Source: a virus. Taken from it: a DNA stretch of 64,000 bases. A program made the position numbers and the translations under genes. The notes below the pieces were generated by a model. The model saw only the letters and a list, made by a program, of their open reading frames with translations, ran no database searches and was not told the DNA's origin. Below, one piece after another: positions 62,697-64,000 of the stretch (the stretch's first letter is position 1; each line of letters opens with the position of its first letter). The stretch is from IMG/VR virus record IMGVR_UViG_3300027852_000033, positions 1-64,000 of that record, one strand, 5' to 3'.

Positions 62697-64000
62697 GTGG
62701 CTAATACAAAATCAGCTAGAGAATTACCAAAACCGGATACCTATAATATATATGATAAGGGGTACAAAACTGGCTCACAAATGAGTGTTTTTATAGGTCC
62801 TATATGGCTCGAAGAAATCGTATCATTACAGTTAGATACAAGTTCATCAGACCAAGAGATATGGTCATATTCAAACCCCTATTTTGATAGATTAATGATA
62901 GGACGATATAGAATAAGAGGATCTATTGGAGTAACATATACCGAGCCTGATTATTTATTGAGGGTAATAACCGAAGCTAGAGATATATCCATTCAGGATA
63001 ATGAATTATATGATATCATAAACAATAGAAAGAATGTATTTGAAAACACCTTGAAATACAGAATGATCACAGAAAAAGTATTACAAGGGGGATATGAGGA
63101 ATCTACAGATGCAGCAATAAACCGATATGTAGATCGTATATCTAGAGAAATAGAGCTTATGTCATTAAGTGGGGAGCGGCTGAACCCTAAACATTTTGAA
63201 TTAACTATAATTACTGGTAATATATATGACGATGAACAAGCTATAGAAATATTTGAGGATGCAAAAATAATAGGCACTGGCAAAATATCAGTAGTAGACG
63301 ATAATGCAATTTCGGAAATATATAGCTTTGTAGCTAAACGTAAACCCGACAGAAAAAAAGTGACTGAGTTACCTAATAAAATAGGATCACTATCTAAAAG
63401 AAACCTTATTACAATGGCAAAAGAAGTAACTGAACAGCTTGCTGATAAATTATTAAGCCCGCCTGAAATGAAAGTAACTGCTCCAGAAATAAGAACTTCG
63501 GGTATGTTTAATACTGATAAACTAGCAGTATGTGGATTGTTAAATCCTAGTACTAGAATGTATGGTAAAAAAGCATCATTTTGTGAATTAGTATGGTCAT
63601 TTGAATATCCTTTATATATACAAACCTCCCCAACCGGAATAGGTAATAATGGTAATATCAAATCAGTAACCGATCTTGCTATACTTGTAAAAACGATTGG
63701 GTCAGATGATCCGGGGGAAAGTAATAGCGAAGGTATAAAATTGGTTCCACCTAATGTTGAAGTGGATAATACAAATCAAAGAGGATTTAATAATTCGTTT
63801 GGTAGATTAATATCAATAGATAGAGAAAGAACATCTACTTTTACTTCCGCTGTAGCCCCTGTAGTTCCAGAAACTATAAGCAATACCATGGGTGGAACTG
63901 TAATATTGCCAAGGAAAAAAAGGAACGATTTTGAAATCGGGGCATTTATTCCCCCACAAATCGTAGATCCTACCGGATTTTCTTATACGGATACTGATCT
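62697..64000 (+). CDS. Structural tail protein, partial at the window edge
   Basis: GTG 62697 after GGAGATATGCA; the frame is open to the end of the window (434 codons so far). MANTKSARELPKPDTYNIYD, then MSVFIGPIWLEEIVSLQLDT and YFDRLMIGRYRIRGSIGVTY. This motif order (a VFIG.(I/V)W..(E/D)(I/V) strand followed by Q/G-rich strands) is like structural tail proteins of large phages. The middle is helical. Divergent from recA across 139 bp. Product not firmly named. Confidence 0.6.
   Translation, partial: MANTKSARELPKPDTYNIYDKGYKTGSQMSVFIGPIWLEEIVSLQLDTSSSDQEIWSYSNPYFDRLMIGRYRIRGSIGVTYTEPDYLLRVITEARDISIQDNELYDIINNRKNVFENTLKYRMITEKVLQGGYEESTDAAINRYVDRISREIELMSLSGERLNPKHFELTIITGNIYDDEQAIEIFEDAKIIGTGKISVVDDNAISEIYSFVAKRKPDRKKVTELPNKIGSLSKRNLITMAKEVTEQLADKLLSPPEMKVTAPEIRTSGMFNTDKLAVCGLLNPSTRMYGKKASFCELVWSFEYPLYIQTSPTGIGNNGNIKSVTDLAILVKTIGSDDPGESNSEGIKLVPPNVEVDNTNQRGFNNSFGRLISIDRERTSTFTSAVAPVVPETISNTMGGTVILPRKKRNDFEIGAFIPPQIVDPTGFSYTDTD

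Noticed and set aside
62993-63661. A 222-codon minus-strand ORF near the window end
   Set aside because: It lies opposite the continuous plus-strand frame that begins at GTG 62697 with a good ribosome site and has plausible protein composition; the antisense frame is a by-product.
1-64000. Recoded stop codons
   Set aside because: Recognisable genes end normally at TAA, TAG and TGA, and no frame with a known domain runs through an in-frame stop.

Overview
This window reads as part of the genome of a large, AT-rich tailed bacteriophage with a contractile tail (a myovirus). The diagnostic set is a large terminase, portal, His/Ser prohead protease, HK97-fold major capsid protein, tail sheath, two tube-like proteins, T7-lysozyme-type amidase and a RecA/UvsX recombinase. 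Strong AGGAGG-type ribosome binding sites and ATG/GTG/TTG starts are used with the standard code. The host cannot be named from sequence alone. No complete canonical tRNA, rRNA or CRISPR array was seen.

Layout. (1) 0.4-15.9 kb, minus strand: about 45 mostly tiny accessory genes. They include zinc-ribbon proteins, membrane microproteins, an HNH endonuclease, an ASCH protein, a DarG-type macrodomain, a SLOG-fold protein and RNase HI. The segment culminates in an 852-aa protein with the DFDGD catalytic motif of YonO/QDE-1-like single-chain RNA polymerases. The intergenic spacers are stereotyped RNA modules: a terminator-like hairpin plus a TGGAATA hairpin between 6.9 and 12.0 kb, and tRNA-like elements without an anticodon arm between 12.1 and 15.6 kb. 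(2) 15.85-16.43 kb: a divergent, repeat-rich control region. (3) 16.4-23.1 kb, plus strand: small genes, then a tandem array of six paralogs. (4) 23.2-30.4 kb, minus: a compact operon headed by the amidase and ending in a 1203-aa protein with a Cas4/RecB-like Fe-S nuclease domain. (5) 30.4-53.4 kb, plus: packaging, head, fibre, connector and tail genes in near-canonical order, with a strong terminator and an extended -10 promoter marking at least two transcription boundaries. (6) 53.5-62.6 kb, minus: a 1274-aa signal-peptide protein, a hairpin array, small membrane and zinc proteins, and RecA. (7) 62.7 kb to the end, plus: a structural gene cut by the window edge.

How it fits together. Modules 4 and 5 build and package the particle, with the amidase as lysin or virion hydrolase. 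RecA and RNase H serve replication and recombination. The YonO-like polymerase could transcribe a subset of phage genes, and the tRNA-like and hairpin spacers around it look like a punctuation system that cuts or terminates polycistronic transcripts. The macrodomain, ASCH and SLOG proteins are plausible counter-defence or nucleotide-metabolism functions. The strongest candidate for an undescribed system is the set of four intergenic tRNA-like elements flanking the polymerase gene, whose stems covary while the T-loop and a D-loop-like GG are kept.
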